Origin: Streptomyces sp. NBC_00259
GTDB taxonomy: Bacteria; Actinomycetota; Actinomycetes; Streptomycetales; Streptomycetaceae
Reading direction: 5' to 3'
Assembly (NCBI RefSeq): GCF_036181745.1
Contig: NZ_CP108080.1
Coordinates: forward strand, 7,629,501 to 7,693,500
DNA: 64,000 bases
Shown: in pieces, positions 34,751 through 44,007 of the stretch
Layout: each line of letters opens with the position of its first letter
How positions within the stretch are numbered: the stretch's first letter is position 1
Notes under the pieces: model-generated
Told to the model about the DNA's origin: nothing
Database searches by the model: none
The model's input: the letters and a program-made list of their open reading frames with translations, nothing else
Made by a program: the position numbers and the translations under genes

Positions 34751-36019
34751 TCAGGATGCCTCTTGATCGGCGGGTTTCTCGATCTCGGTGGTCACCCGTG
34801 CCCTTCGGAAGAGCACCGGGAGCCACAGGAGGCATGCCAGCAGAGGGACCGCGGCGTAGGTGGCCATGCCCGCACTGGAGCCCAGTCCGTCCATGAGCGC
34901 GCCGAGGGCGAGATAGCCGATGCCGATGAGCGCCGACTCCACGAATGCGATCATCGACAGCAGGCTCGCCCGGTGGCGTGACGGCACGGCCTCGTTGAAC
35001 ACGTTGTCCACGATCACGGCGGTGATCTCGGGAATTCCGACCAGGACCAGGAACGCGGCGATGGTGACCCAGACAAGGCCGAGGCCGCTCAGGCCGAGAG
35101 CCGCGGCGAGCGTCAGGAGAGACACCGGGACCATGACCCGATACCCGATGCGCCGGTCCGCGCGGTCCGACAACAGCGGAATGAGCCCGCCGGCGAAGAA
35201 TCCCGCCGAAATGACCACGCTGACCCATGCGGTGCCCGCTCCCTGATCGGAGAGGGTCTTCTGCGCAAAGATGATGTACGGCGTCAATGTCGCATGCATC
35301 AATCCGGACACCACGACAAGCGTGACGAGAGCCGGCGTGGCCACCCGGAGCATCGCCCGCCATGCGGTGGCGTCGCCGCGCTCCCCGGCTCCGTCCTGCT
35401 CGTCCACCGCGTCCGCGCCGCGGATCTCCGGCACCCGTGACATCAGCACCACCACAGCGAGGGCGAGGCACGCCGCCGAACCGACGTAGACGACTCCCCA
35501 GGAGATCTGCTGCAGTTGGCCGCCGAGGACGATGGCGGCTCCCGAGGTGACCGTCCCGAGCATGGTGAACCGGGACTTGATCTTGACGTAGCCGGCCGTT
35601 GCACCACGACGCACGAGCAGGTCGTACAGCAGGGCGGTGTCCGAGCCGGACACACATGCCATGCCCACGCCCTGCCCGATGAACAGGGCCAGGAACACCC
35701 AGTAATGGGAGAACGTCCCCTGGCCGAGCAGACATCCAGCTATCAGCATCTGGCCGATCACGATGCTGGCACGCCTGCCGATTCGGTCGGCGATGACTCC
35801 CGTCGGCAACTCCGCAAGTCCGCTGACCAGGTAGAGCAGTGTCTGGAGTAGGGCCACTTGCGCGGCGGAGAAGCCTCGCTGCTGAAGGAAGAGGACGAAT
35901 ACGCCGCGCTGGAACAGCGTGTTGGCGAGCACGGCGTATACGTAGAACGGGCGCGTGACACTTCGTGCTTCATTGTCGACTACAGCCGCCCCGCCAAGGG
36001 CCTCCGTGGTGCCGGTCAT
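34751..36019 (-). CDS. MFS transporter
   Basis: 422 residues with about twelve membrane helices and the motif GVIADRIGRRASIVIGQ after helix 2. ATG 36019 has GGAG eight bases upstream. The frame stays open for another 235 codons upstream, but that part belongs to a decayed unrelated gene and lacks its own continuity. Substrate unknown; sugar and drug exporters are both possible. Confidence 0.85.
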   Translation of the reverse strand: MTGTTEALGGAAVVDNEARSVTRPFYVYAVLANTLFQRGVFVLFLQQRGFSAAQVALLQTLLYLVSGLAELPTGVIADRIGRRASIVIGQMLIAGCLLGQGTFSHYWVFLALFIGQGVGMACVSGSDTALLYDLLVRRGATAGYVKIKSRFTMLGTVTSGAAIVLGGQLQQISWGVVYVGSAACLALAVVVLMSRVPEIRGADAVDEQDGAGERGDATAWRAMLRVATPALVTLVVVSGLMHATLTPYIIFAQKTLSDQGAGTAWVSVVISAGFFAGGLIPLLSDRADRRIGYRVMVPVSLLTLAAALGLSGLGLVWVTIAAFLVLVGIPEITAVIVDNVFNEAVPSRHRASLLSMIAFVESALIGIGYLALGALMDGLGSSAGMATYAAVPLLACLLWLPVLFRRARVTTEIEKPADQEAS

Positions 36020-36099
36020 GCTGCGGGCTCCCTGGTGACTCCGGTGATCATCAGTGTTGAGCCTCCGCCGCAGACCGGAACCTCCAGTCCATACTTTGC

Positions 36100-36973
36100 G
36101 CAGGATATGCTGCGCCTCATTCAGCCAGACAACGGTGCGCGGGCCGACCTTCTGGATGTCAGCCAGTGCGGACTCGGGCCGGGTGGGATCAAAGGGATGC
36201 CACAACCGCCAGCCCTCACGGAGCAGTTGAACTGCTTCCCAGCACGCTCGGGTTTCTCCGCACGACGAACTGCCCACCAGCATCGCCATCCCGCTGTGCC
36301 CAGTCTCGCCCCGAAGTACCAGCCCACGCAGATCCTCGTCGTGGGACCGCGGGATGGACGGAGTAAGGGCGGGCAGCGACGAGAGACCCTTCGACCTTGC
36401 GGCGCCCACAATCGGGTCGTCGTCGTAGTGCAGGGTGCGGCTGCCCTGGAACCACTGCCCCGGCGTCGCGTCAACGCTGTGGTGGACTTCCAGGTCGAAT
36501 GGGTCCAACTGGTCGATGGCACGCCCCACGGCCGTGGCCATGTGGTGCTTGCCAAGTGCGGCTTCGGCCTGGGCCTGCTGCACGTCGGCCCGCACGGTAT
36601 TGGCCCTGTGCCGCGCCGCCGCCGAGTGCTGATCACGCCACCACAGGGGGTCGAGCACATGCGCTTCGGATGCCGTCGGCTCAAAACCTTCGGCAGCAGC
36701 CGCAACACGCAACTGCTCCACCATCTTGACCAGAGCATCGACCTTCTAGGGGAAGCGGCTGCCATCCAGCCAAGCCCCGATCGTCGTCGCCACAGGCCTC
36801 CCAGCGCCCCGTGACAAGGCCCGCAGACTGACACGCCGCGCGAGGTGCTCGCCATGGATGGCTCCGAGCCGCTGCATAGCAGCGAAGAAGGCTTCCTCGC
36901 TCCCTGCGCTGTCCCACCCCCTGTCCTGCCCAGACCCTGAACCGCCCCGGTTCGAATGGAGACTCGATTCCAT
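36100..36973 (-). pseudogene. Truncated STAND/ATP-binding-like regulator with an internal stop
   Basis: The translation shows an N-terminal helix-turn-helix-like segment (FFAAMQRLGAIHGEHLARRVS...GAWLDGSRFP), an in-frame TAG at 36748-36746, then KVDALVKMVEQLRVAAAAEGFEP and onward to RSHDEDLRGLVLRGETG, LVGSSSCGETRACWEAV, GWRLWHPFDPTRPESAL and RTVVWLNEAQHIL. I recognise the latter as the Streptomyces family with a GSSTGKTRACWEA P-loop; here the P-loop Lys is Glu. The reading frame is the same on both sides of the stop, so the stop is a nonsense mutation. The C-terminal part is lost, and the remaining frame runs into the MFS gene. Confidence 0.7.
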
Positions 36974-36988
36974 GTAAGGATCAGAGTC

Positions 36989-37511
36989 ATGGCACGTCCC
37001 TCCTCCTATCCGCCTGAGCTGCGCAAGCGCGCGGTGCGCATGGTCGCCGAGGTCCGCGGTGACTACCCGACCGAGTCCGCCGCGATCAACGCGGTCATGG
37101 TGAAGCTGGGCATCGGCTCGCGCGAGACGCTGCGCAAGTGGGTCCGGCAGGACCAGATCGACTCCGGACAGCATCCGGGGACGACGACGGAGGAGTCCGA
37201 GCAGATCAATTCAGTACACCAGCCGGGCCTTCACCGACGCCTGCCGCCAGGCCGGCGTCCGCCAGTCCATGAGCGCGATCGGCAGCTCGGCGGACAACGC
37301 GCTCGCCGAGTCCTTCAACGCGACGTTCAAACGCGAGACGCTTCAGGGCCGCAAGACCTGGTCCAGTGAACGCGAGGCCCGCCTCGACGCGTTCGGCCGG
37401 CTCAACCGCTACAACACCCGACGCCGTCACTCCCGCCTCGGACAACGCAGCCCCATCGCCTACGAGACAGCACTCGACACAACATCAACTACCCTGGCCC
37501 AAGCCGCATAG
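36989..37511 (+). mobile_element. IS3-family remnant with internal deletion (OrfA start joined to OrfB end)
   Basis: From ATG 36989 the sequence reads RPSSYPPELRKRAVRMVAE...GIGSRETLRKWVRQDQIDSG, the N-terminus of an IS3-type OrfA. At about 37206 it jumps to the end of OrfB in another frame: QYTSRAFTDACRQAGVRQS, ADNALAESFNATFKRETL and NTRRRHSRLGQRSPIAYE, ending at 37511. The catalytic core between is missing, so the element is dead. It is flanked by two truncated genes (36100-36973 and 37515-37750). Terminal inverted repeats were not identified. Confidence 0.85.
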
Positions 37512-37514
37512 CCC

Positions 37515-37750
37515 GTGCCCAAGATTCCGGGTCAAGGCCCGTGGTGGGCGGAACACGACGTGTACCAGCCGAAGTACGGCTCCAAGCGATACCACCACCC
37601 ACTCGTCGGGGAGCTGACCCTCGGCTTCGAAGCCTTCACGCCCATGGGAGACCTCGACCAGACACTCGGCCTGTACACCGTCGAACCCGGATCACCGTCC
37701 GAGAACGCCCTGCGCCTGCTTGCCAGTTGGACCGCCGACAGCACGTACAC
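37515..37750 (+). pseudogene. C-terminal fragment of an MmyB-type HTH regulator
   Basis: The reading WWAEHDVYQPKYGSKRYHHPLVGELTL and later LDQTLGLYTVEPGSPSENALRLLASW is the end of the MmyB ligand-binding domain found in Streptomyces HTH regulators. The N-terminal HTH and the first part of the ligand domain are missing, apparently lost at the IS3 junction. After about 37750 the frame becomes low-complexity and non-homologous. Between 37751 and 38053 I see no gene. Confidence 0.75.
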
Positions 37751-38053
37751 CCAGCCCGGAGAAGGCTTGGGGGGTGCGCCCGGCCGCGGGGCGGCGGGGC
37801 GGGCCTGAGGGCGGTTGCAGTGGAGTACGCGGGCGCGGTCGTGCCACCGCACGCGGCGGCTCGCCTACGGCGCTGCGGGACGGGGCGGGTGCCACATGGC
37901 GTGTGGCACAACTGCACGTGTACGGGGTGCGATGGGGGGCACGCGCACACTCGTGCCCCGCCCGCGGGCGATGCGCGCCGCAGCGCCTCGCCCACGGGAA
38001 CGACGGGGCGCGGACGCCACGGAATCGGTGAAGGAAACGGTGAAGGGGGACGC

Positions 38054-38365
38054 ATGAGCACGATGAAGTTGAAGAGGCAGGGGAAGGTACCGCTCGTCTA
38101 CAAGCCGGTCGGTTTCGCCCTGAGCTGGGGCGGCGGCGCGCTCGCCGGAATGGCGTTCCAGAAGGCGTGGAAGGTACTGCGGAACGAGGACAACGCGCCC
38201 GACGCGTTGGACCGTGACCGGGGTTGGGCCGAGATCCTGCTGGCGGCCGCCGCGCAGGGCGCCATATTCGCCGTCGTCCGCAGCGTGGTGGACCGCTCCG
38301 GGGCCGAGGTTGTGCACCGTGCGACGGGTGTGTGGCCCAGCGGCGAAAGGACCGGCAGGGACTGA
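38054..38365 (+). CDS. DUF4235 membrane protein
   Basis: 103 residues with VYKPVGFALSWGGGALAGMAFQKAWKVL and WAEILLAAAAQGAIFAVVRSVVDR, the two helices of DUF4235 proteins. ATG 38054 is preceded by a GGGGGA. The upstream frame stays open but has no coding character. A single-gene unit of unknown function, common in Streptomyces. Confidence 0.85.
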   Translation: MSTMKLKRQGKVPLVYKPVGFALSWGGGALAGMAFQKAWKVLRNEDNAPDALDRDRGWAEILLAAAAQGAIFAVVRSVVDRSGAEVVHRATGVWPSGERTGRD

Positions 38366-38455
38366 CCCAGGTCGGCCCGCACGACCCGTCGAGCCGTCCC
38401 CGGCCCGTACGACCCGCAGGACTCCTTCGCGTACTCCTCCGCAGGGGAGGACGGC

Positions 38456-39250
38456 TCAGGAGTGGGCGAGCGCCCAGTCAAGGGCGTAGTCGGCGATCTC
38501 CTGCCAGCCGTCTTGGACGGGCATCAGGTGGGAGCGGCCGGGAAACGCCTTGACCTCGGTGGTGGTGCCTTCCGCCTTGTAGCGCTTGGCGTTGGACTTC
38601 TGGACCTTGGGCGGCATGAGGTGGTCGTGCTCACCGGAGAGGAACAGCAACGGCGCCCGCTCGGCGTTGTGGAAGTCCACGTACGTGTCAGTGCGGCCGG
38701 GGCGGAAGTTGGCCTGAGCGCTGCCCCATACGATGCTGCCCGGTGCGGGGATGTGGTAGCGCTCATACGTGGTGCGGGCCTGGTCCTCGGGAAACGTGTT
38801 TGCGAAGGCGTAGCGCCATTGGCCGAAGTCCAGCCCGACGGCGCGGTGCCGGTTGGCCGGGTTCTTCAGGACGGGGTAGAGGGACCGGATCTGGGACAGC
38901 GGTACGGCCAGCACGCCCTCGGCGGGCGCGGAGTTGATCGCCACTCCGGCGGCGCCGAGGCCGCGGTCCAGGAGGATCTGGGTGAAGGCGCCGCCGGCAG
39001 AGTGTCCCATCACTATGGGCGGCCGGCTCAGTCCCGTGATCAGCTTCTCAAGGCTGGAGATGATCGCCGGAACGGTCACGGACTCGATCGGGGCCGGGTC
39101 GGCGTTGAGGGCCTCGACCTCCACCTCGAATCCAGGATACGACGGCGCGATGACGCGAAAGCCCCTGCTCTCGTAGTGGTCGATCCAGCCCTCCCAGGCG
39201 CGCGGCGTCACCCAGAAGCCGTGGACGAGGACGATGGTGTCGGGTTGCAT
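38456..39250 (-). CDS. Alpha/beta hydrolase
   Basis: 264 residues. VLVHGFWVTPRAWEGW holds the oxyanion HG motif, GHSAGGAF the nucleophilic Ser, GEHDHLMPP the acid and GRSHLMP the His. ATG 39250 lies ten bases after AAGGAG. The family includes esterases and C-C hydrolases; no pathway neighbours help. Nothing else on this strand is close, so it is monocistronic. Confidence 0.9.
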   Translation of the reverse strand: MQPDTIVLVHGFWVTPRAWEGWIDHYESRGFRVIAPSYPGFEVEVEALNADPAPIESVTVPAIISSLEKLITGLSRPPIVMGHSAGGAFTQILLDRGLGAAGVAINSAPAEGVLAVPLSQIRSLYPVLKNPANRHRAVGLDFGQWRYAFANTFPEDQARTTYERYHIPAPGSIVWGSAQANFRPGRTDTYVDFHNAERAPLLFLSGEHDHLMPPKVQKSNAKRYKAEGTTTEVKAFPGRSHLMPVQDGWQEIADYALDWALAHS

Positions 39251-39745
39251 CAGTGTGCTCCTTAGGAGGGGGCCGATGGCCGGTCATGGGTGTCGAAGGA
39301 CGAGGCGAGGCAAGGCGCGACCTCATCGCCGGATGCGACGGGTGCGAGGGCGGGGATGACGTTGTCCGCGGCTGGGATGACCTATCTGGAGGCGGGTCTG
39401 CCTCGGCCATAGCCGACGCGAAAGGGGCCCAGCCTGATCTCCATGCCACGTTCGCCATGAGTCCCACCACCTCTCTGTCCCGGCGTTTCGATCTCCACTG
39501 TTAGACCGAGAGGATCGGAGATTGTGACACCGGGGCCCAAGAGATTGCCTCTGGGGCAAACTGGGCTGACCCCGGTCGGAGACCCCGCCCGTAGGCGGGG
39601 ACCAGCTGTGGCACGTGGACGAGGCGGTCGGCTTGCGGCATGCGCGACCCGTCGGCACAGCTGGTGGAGAAGCAGCCGATGCATCTCCTGGCCCGGCACA
39701 GCAACGGGGCGGTGAACACGGAGACCAAGTAGTGGTACGCCAAAA
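39251..39745. other. Gene-free stretch in the decaying island
   Basis: 495 bases in which frames on both strands lack recognisable coding sequence. A short hairpin (CCCCGCCCGTAGGCGGGG, 39584-39601) is visible. The end passes into an amidase-domain remnant. Probably degraded gene material. Confidence 0.5.
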
Positions 39746-39874
39746 GTCGGTGACATGGTCTTCTTCAACTCGGGCGGCAGAGGCGGATGGGACCACGCCG
39801 GTGTCGTCACCAAGATGGCCAACGGAAAGGCCGACGTGAGCGCACACAGCAACAACCGTCTGAACCAGCGCCTT
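39746..39874 (+). pseudogene. Remnant of a putative amidase-domain (Amidase_6) protein
   Basis: The translation VGDMVFFNSGGRGGWDHAGVV, then SAHSNNRLNQRL, matches the C-terminal part of the putative amidase domain of Streptomyces secreted proteins (family pattern GDVVFxx...DHxxIVT...HTNNR). The catalytic Cys region upstream is absent, and stops interrupt every frame before 39746. Only about 43 codons are left. Confidence 0.6.
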
Positions 39875-39970
39875 GACGTCGACGTCAACAGCCAGAGAGG
39901 CACGTGGTCGCACATCGTCCAGTCAAGCGGGGGTGGTACTGATGCCCGGACTTCCGTACGTAGATGGGTC

Positions 39971-40419
39971 ATGGCGGCGGTCCTGGCCCTGTGCATCGGA
40001 GCGGCCGGCGCCACCTGGTGGCTGGTCCGCGAGCCCGCCCCCTACGCGATACGCCCGCTTTGAACGTCACCGTCCGGCCCGTGGAGTCCCGTTACCCCGA
40101 GGCGGAGGAGGTCGCTCGTGAGGTCGAACTACTCGTCAAGGTGTACGTCCAGCGCCTTCAAGCCGGTGACGCCTCGGACCTCGCCCGTATCGGCGCTCCG
40201 TGGTACACCGACAAGGAGCGGGCGGCACAGCGCCTGATCGCCAGGTACGGCGTACACGCCGAAGAGCCGGTCGAAGCAGTCGTATCGGACCCCGTTGCAC
40301 CGGGTCTGGCCACCGTCGAACTTCGCTTCGGCGACGGGCGGCGACAGGTGGTGGATCTCACCCAGTACGACGATGTGTGGTGGCTGGCACTGGGGAACGG
40401 TGATCCTGCAAAGCCGTAG
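39971..40419 (+). pseudogene. Frameshifted small membrane-anchored protein
   Basis: From 39971 a membrane helix (MAAVLALCIGAAGATWWLV) leads to REPAPYAIRPL and a stop at about 40061. One frame over, the sequence continues as LNVTVRPVESRYPEAEEVAREVELLVKV, then DASDLARIGAPWYTDKERAAQRLI and ends at 40419. The two parts fit a single-pass protein with an extracytoplasmic domain, broken by a one-base indel near 40060. Alternatively the second part starts from the TTG there. The product is of unknown function. A strong hairpin follows at once. Confidence 0.55.
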
Positions 40420-40440
40420 GCACCTGCTTCCCACGTGAGC

Positions 40441-40480
40441 GCAACTGCTGCCCACAAGTGCTCTTGTGGGCAGCGGTTGC
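40441..40480. terminator. Strong bidirectional hairpin
   Basis: An 18-bp stem with one G-T type mismatch (GCAACTGCTGCCCACAAG and CTTGTGGGCAGCGGTTGC) around a TGCT loop, between the gene ending at 40419 and the convergent acetyltransferase ending at 40513. Confidence 0.85.
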
Positions 40481-40512
40481 TGCATGCCCTCGATGCGCGG
40501 ACTGAGCCGGCG

Positions 40513-41019
40513 TCACAGTTCCCGGCGCATGCAGGCCCGCGACCACCGGTCCAGGCCGTGTGCCGCTTCGCGCCGACGGATCTCCCGCAGACCAGGGGTG
40601 TGCTTGTTGTCGTCCAGGAGCCGGAAACCCAAGCGCGCGTAGTAGGGGGCGTTCCACGGGACCTCGGTGAACGTGGTGAGGGTCAGCGCGGGCGCTCTCT
40701 CGCTCCTGGCCTGGGCGGCCAGATGGTCCAGCAGCAACCGTCCGATGCCGCGGCGCGCGCTGTCCGGGTGCACCGAGACCTGCTCGACGTGGAGGTTGCC
40801 GTCGACGCGGTCGGCGATCAGGTAGGCGACCGGGGTGTCGGCGTCGTTGGCCGCGACCCATGCCAGCCCGGCGTGGTGGTAGCGGGCGAGCTCGCCGAGC
40901 GTGAGTGGCTCGTCGTCGGCAATCTCCGGCATGCCGATGTCTCGGAAGCACTGCCCGGCGGCCCTCTCGATGTCCTGGAGGGCGGGCAGTTCGTCTATGC
41001 GCACGGATCGGATATGCAT
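40513..41019 (-). CDS. GNAT-family N-acetyltransferase
   Basis: 168 residues. The acetyl-CoA loop VSVHPDSARRGIGRLLLDHL (motif A) and the YYARLGFRLLD segment near the C-terminus identify the GNAT fold. ATG 41019 has GGAG nine bases upstream; a TTG five codons earlier is possible. It transfers an acetyl group to an unknown amine. Confidence 0.9.
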   Translation of the reverse strand: MHIRSVRIDELPALQDIERAAGQCFRDIGMPEIADDEPLTLGELARYHHAGLAWVAANDADTPVAYLIADRVDGNLHVEQVSVHPDSARRGIGRLLLDHLAAQARSERAPALTLTTFTEVPWNAPYYARLGFRLLDDNKHTPGLREIRRREAAHGLDRWSRACMRREL

Positions 41020-41389
41020 GGATGCATTCTCCAAGGCTGGCCCGAAGTCGCCACCGAGTTAAGTGTCCCCTGACGGCGGTCCACTGACGTTGGCGTGCTC
41101 CACGCGGACCTGCATCGACGGGCCCAAGCGGTGCTCACGCCAGATGCCACGTACACCTCCTCCCTCTCACATCGCAGCAAGGCGAACGTTGCCTGATGCG
41201 GCATCAGGTGCCGGCGGCAGTTCGGGCTTGGATGCCGTCGCAGCCCGATCGACGACGGCTGGACGCCCGCCGGGGCGCGCCCGGCCGCCGCCGGGTCCGG
41301 TCAGCTCGTCACGGCCGCGTCCTCCTTGTCCCGGTCCTGGGTGATCGTCGCGATGCGCAGCGCTGCCACCAGGTCCCCGTGCGCGCCGC

Positions 41390-41830
41390 GCCGTCGTCGA
41401 GCCGTACCCCGACCGCGTCGGTATCCCGATCCACGAATGGGACATCGCTGACGTCGTGGCCGCCGCGCTCGTCGAGGACCGGCACGTCGGCACCGCCTAC
41501 ACCCTGTCCGGTCCGCAGGAGGTCACCCACCGCGAGCAGGTGGCCGCGATCGCCGAGGCCATCGGCGAAGAGGTCCGCATCGAGACGGCGACCGCGGCCG
41601 AGGCCCGTGCCTTCTACCACGAGCAGGGCGGCTGGGCCGCGGCGAACGCCGACTTCCTCTTCGGCTACGAGGACTACTCCGGCGTCGAATCGGTCCCCAG
41701 CGAGCCCGGCGACGCGGAGCAGGCGGAACCGGAGACGGCCCCGGGGACGCTCACCGCCGACGCGGTCACCGGCCGACCCGCGCGCTCGTACACCATATGG
41801 GCGCACGACCACGCCGACGACTTCCGCTGA
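41390..41830 (+). pseudogene. C-terminal half of an NmrA/SDR-like protein
   Basis: VVEPYPDRVGIPIHEWDIADVVAAAL leads into GTAYTLSGPQEVTHREQVAAIAEAIGEEV, the C-terminal part of atypical SDRs of the NmrA type. The Rossmann N-terminus is missing, and upstream frames are degraded. The end carries an extra acidic/Pro segment and SYTIWAHDHADDFR. I take it as a remnant; a short expressed protein from 41456 cannot be excluded. Confidence 0.65.
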
Positions 41831-41943
41831 CCGCCGGCGCCTCCGACCTGCGCGGGGGCACCTCCAGCGCGATACGAGCCGGATCCACCGGCCCGCCCCT
41901 ACGGTGACCTCCCCAACGGAAGCCACTGGCGGAGGAATTGGGG

Positions 41944-42066
41944 ATGCGGGTCCTGTTCACGACGTCCGAGTGTGCACGCTGGCTGGATTACAGTTTCGGG
42001 GGCGACGCCGACGAGGAATCACAATGGAACCTTGCGCTTGAGGAGCTGGAACACGGAATGTGGTGA
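41944..42066 (+). CDS. Small ORF of 40 codons, unrecognised
   Basis: From ATG 41944 the peptide begins MRVLFTTSECARWLDYSFGG and ends in ALEELEHGMW. It has good codon bias and GGAGG about ten bases upstream (41931-41935). I do not recognise a family. It lies before a SUKH-like remnant, so it could be part of the same decayed toxin-immunity locus. Confidence 0.35.
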   Translation: MRVLFTTSECARWLDYSFGGDADEESQWNLALEELEHGMW

Positions 42067-42138
42067 AAGCCGCCTTCCGGCCACGCATAACCAGCGGGTA
42101 ATCAGGGGGGACGGTCCCCTCGGAGGTATCGGCAGGCT

Positions 42139-42312
42139 ATGAACTTCGTCGTGTCCCCGGACGAGGTACGCACCGCGTTCGGGCTGACGCGTGTCGTCTG
42201 CTTTCCCCGCTACAGCAATCCGCACAACCGGATGAACGACCGCGCCGCACTCCTGCTGAGCAGCATCGGCCTCCCGGACACCGAATGGTTCAGTGAGCTT
42301 GTTCCGCTTTGA
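42139..42312 (+). pseudogene. N-terminal fragment of a SUKH-4-like immunity protein
   Basis: 57 codons from ATG 42139 with GGAGG upstream. The pattern SPDEVRTAFGLTRVVCFPRYS followed by RAALLLSSIGLPDTEWF matches the beginning of SUKH-4 immunity proteins (family: FG...VVRFP...LxxIGLPD). It ends exactly where the IS3 remnant at 42334 approaches, so the gene has been cut. SUKH proteins protect against polymorphic toxins; no toxin gene is visible here. Confidence 0.5.
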
Positions 42313-42333
42313 CGGACACCATTGGTGTGGTGG

Positions 42334-42475
42334 TCAGGCTGCGAGTGCGGTCTCGTACTCGGCGGGGCTGAGGTAGCCGAGGCTGCTGTGCAGTCGGTGC
42401 AAGTTGTACCAGCCCTCGATGAAATCGAAGATCGCGGTGCGGGCGGCGGCCCGGCTGGGCCAGGTGGAAGTGCCG
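42334..42475 (-). mobile_element. IS3-family OrfB C-terminal fragment
   Basis: On the minus strand the frame ends AIFDFIEGWYNLHRLHSSLG then YLSPAEYETALAA, the conserved end of IS3-type transposases, including the last Glu-containing helix. Only about 45 codons remain. It differs in sequence from the remnant at 36989-37511, so it comes from a different element. The stretch 42476-42899 has no gene I can support. Confidence 0.85.
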
Positions 42476-42899
42476 AGCACCCACTTCACCCGGCACAGGA
42501 AACAGCGGCCCTGGCACTCAGGACGGTGGTCCGGAGTCGGCGTGCGGGCAGAGGGGTGAATCGCCGTGCCTCGTCGGATGGACCTTCGTTGTCCGGATGA
42601 CGCGTGCACACTCCGGCCCCACCGGAAGCGCGCCGAGGGCCCCTGCCGCGCCCGGTCAGGGGCCCCTCACTGCAAGAGAACACGAGTCGTCGGCCCGTCT
42701 GATGCGGACGGCTCAGCCACGACGATGGGTGCGCTGCCCTTGCAGCGTGGCTGCCCTGCGGGCGGCAGCCGAGCCACTGGCTGGTCTGGGCTATGCGGCG
42801 CCAGGCCCACGTGCCCGTCGTAGCTTGAGATGTGGGCTTGCCGGGCGAAGCGTGAGCTTTTCCGTTTGCCAACCAAACGCTTCGGGGACCGGGTTGGCT

Positions 42900-43310
42900 A
42901 TGGGTGAATACAGCGACAGCATCACCGTGCACGTGCCGCCGGACCGGCTCTTTGCCTATCTGTCTGATGTGGAGCACCTGCCCTCCTACATGCCGCGACT
43001 GACTTCCGTGCACCCTCATGAAGGCGACCAGGTCACCGTCACCGCGCATATCGAACCCGCCGACGCCCCCGAGCAGGACGTGACCAGCGAGGCCTACCTG
43101 CATGTGGTCGAGGAGGGCAAGAGCCTGGAATGGGGCGCGCCCGGCCCGCACGACTACCGGGGTAGGTTGCACGTCGACGAAGGTGAAGACGCCGGCTCCT
43201 GCCGACTGACCGTGGAGTTGCACACCGGGCACACGCGCGAGCAGGTCGAGAACGGCCTCAAGGAGGCGCTGAGCGGTATCAAGCAGGCGGTGGAAAAAGC
43301 TGAACGGTGA
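42900..43310 (+). CDS. SRPBCC-family protein
   Basis: 136 residues. The start MGEYSDSITVHVPPDRLFAYLSDVEHLPSYMP is typical of the polyketide cyclase/dehydrase-like SRPBCC fold, and the C-terminal helix (REQVENGLKEALSGIKQAVEKA) closes the ligand cavity. ATG 42900 has a weak ribosome site. It probably binds a small hydrophobic molecule; function unknown. Confidence 0.8.
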   Translation: MGEYSDSITVHVPPDRLFAYLSDVEHLPSYMPRLTSVHPHEGDQVTVTAHIEPADAPEQDVTSEAYLHVVEEGKSLEWGAPGPHDYRGRLHVDEGEDAGSCRLTVELHTGHTREQVENGLKEALSGIKQAVEKAER

Positions 43311-43382
43311 ACCAGGTACCAGCATGGAGGGTTTGGTCGACCCTGTGCGCGAGTGTCGGTTTGCGGCTGCGGCGCCGGGTGT

Positions 43383-43556
43383 GAGCGGGGCCGCGGGCAT
43401 TTCACGCAGGCGGGCTCCCTCGGAAGCCGGCGGCCCGAGGACCTCCTGTACGAACCAGCGCGCGTGTTCGGAGCCAGCCGTGACGAGGGCCGCCAGGCGG
43501 ATGCCCGGGTAATCGCAGAGCCAGGAGTCCGGACGTTGCAAGGCCAGCGGTCGGGC
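43383..43556 (-). pseudogene. Possible PucR-type regulator fragment in a gene-poor stretch
   Basis: On the minus strand RPLALQRPDSWLCDYPGIRL, then SEHARWFVQEVLGPPASEGARL resembles the segment before the HTH of PucR-type regulators (VxxxLGPLA). The HTH itself is missing. The rest of 43311-44007 contains no gene I can support; a short palindrome-poor GC-rich spacer remains between this and the phosphatase gene. Confidence 0.35.
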
Positions 43557-44007
43557 CCTGTGCGGGCGGGTCCACGGTGACGCCCAGCAGCCGGGCCGAA
43601 ATGGCCGGCTTCTGCCACCCACACTGAGCCGTCAACCCGCGACCGAGGCACCGACTCTTGGTTCCGGAACACAGAACGTGCGCCTGTTCTGGGCTGCCGG
43701 CGCCCATGTGAACAGCGCCGATCCGCAACCTGCCGTTTTGACGTCGGAATCGTCGATGCACCCGCGCTGCGCACCGCGCATCGCAATAGGTGTTCGTGGG
43801 GCTCGCTGGAGGGTCCTGTGACGTCATCGATCGCGACTCGCAACACGTTGCCGCTTTGTCGGTGGATTCAAGGTCCAGGAACGGCAAGGTGCGTAACCGC
43901 CATGGAAGGTGTCGACGTCTCGCCGGTCCGGCCACGTGCTCTTCGTGTACCGACGCACCCGCCGCGTCGTCGACTGCCGGTCGACCCACCCGCAGCGATA
44001 AGGCCGG

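Noticed and set aside
42486..43622. 378-codon minus-strand frame opposite the SRPBCC gene
   Set aside because: The middle is antisense to a recognisable SRPBCC gene; only a short PucR-like piece near its start may be real.
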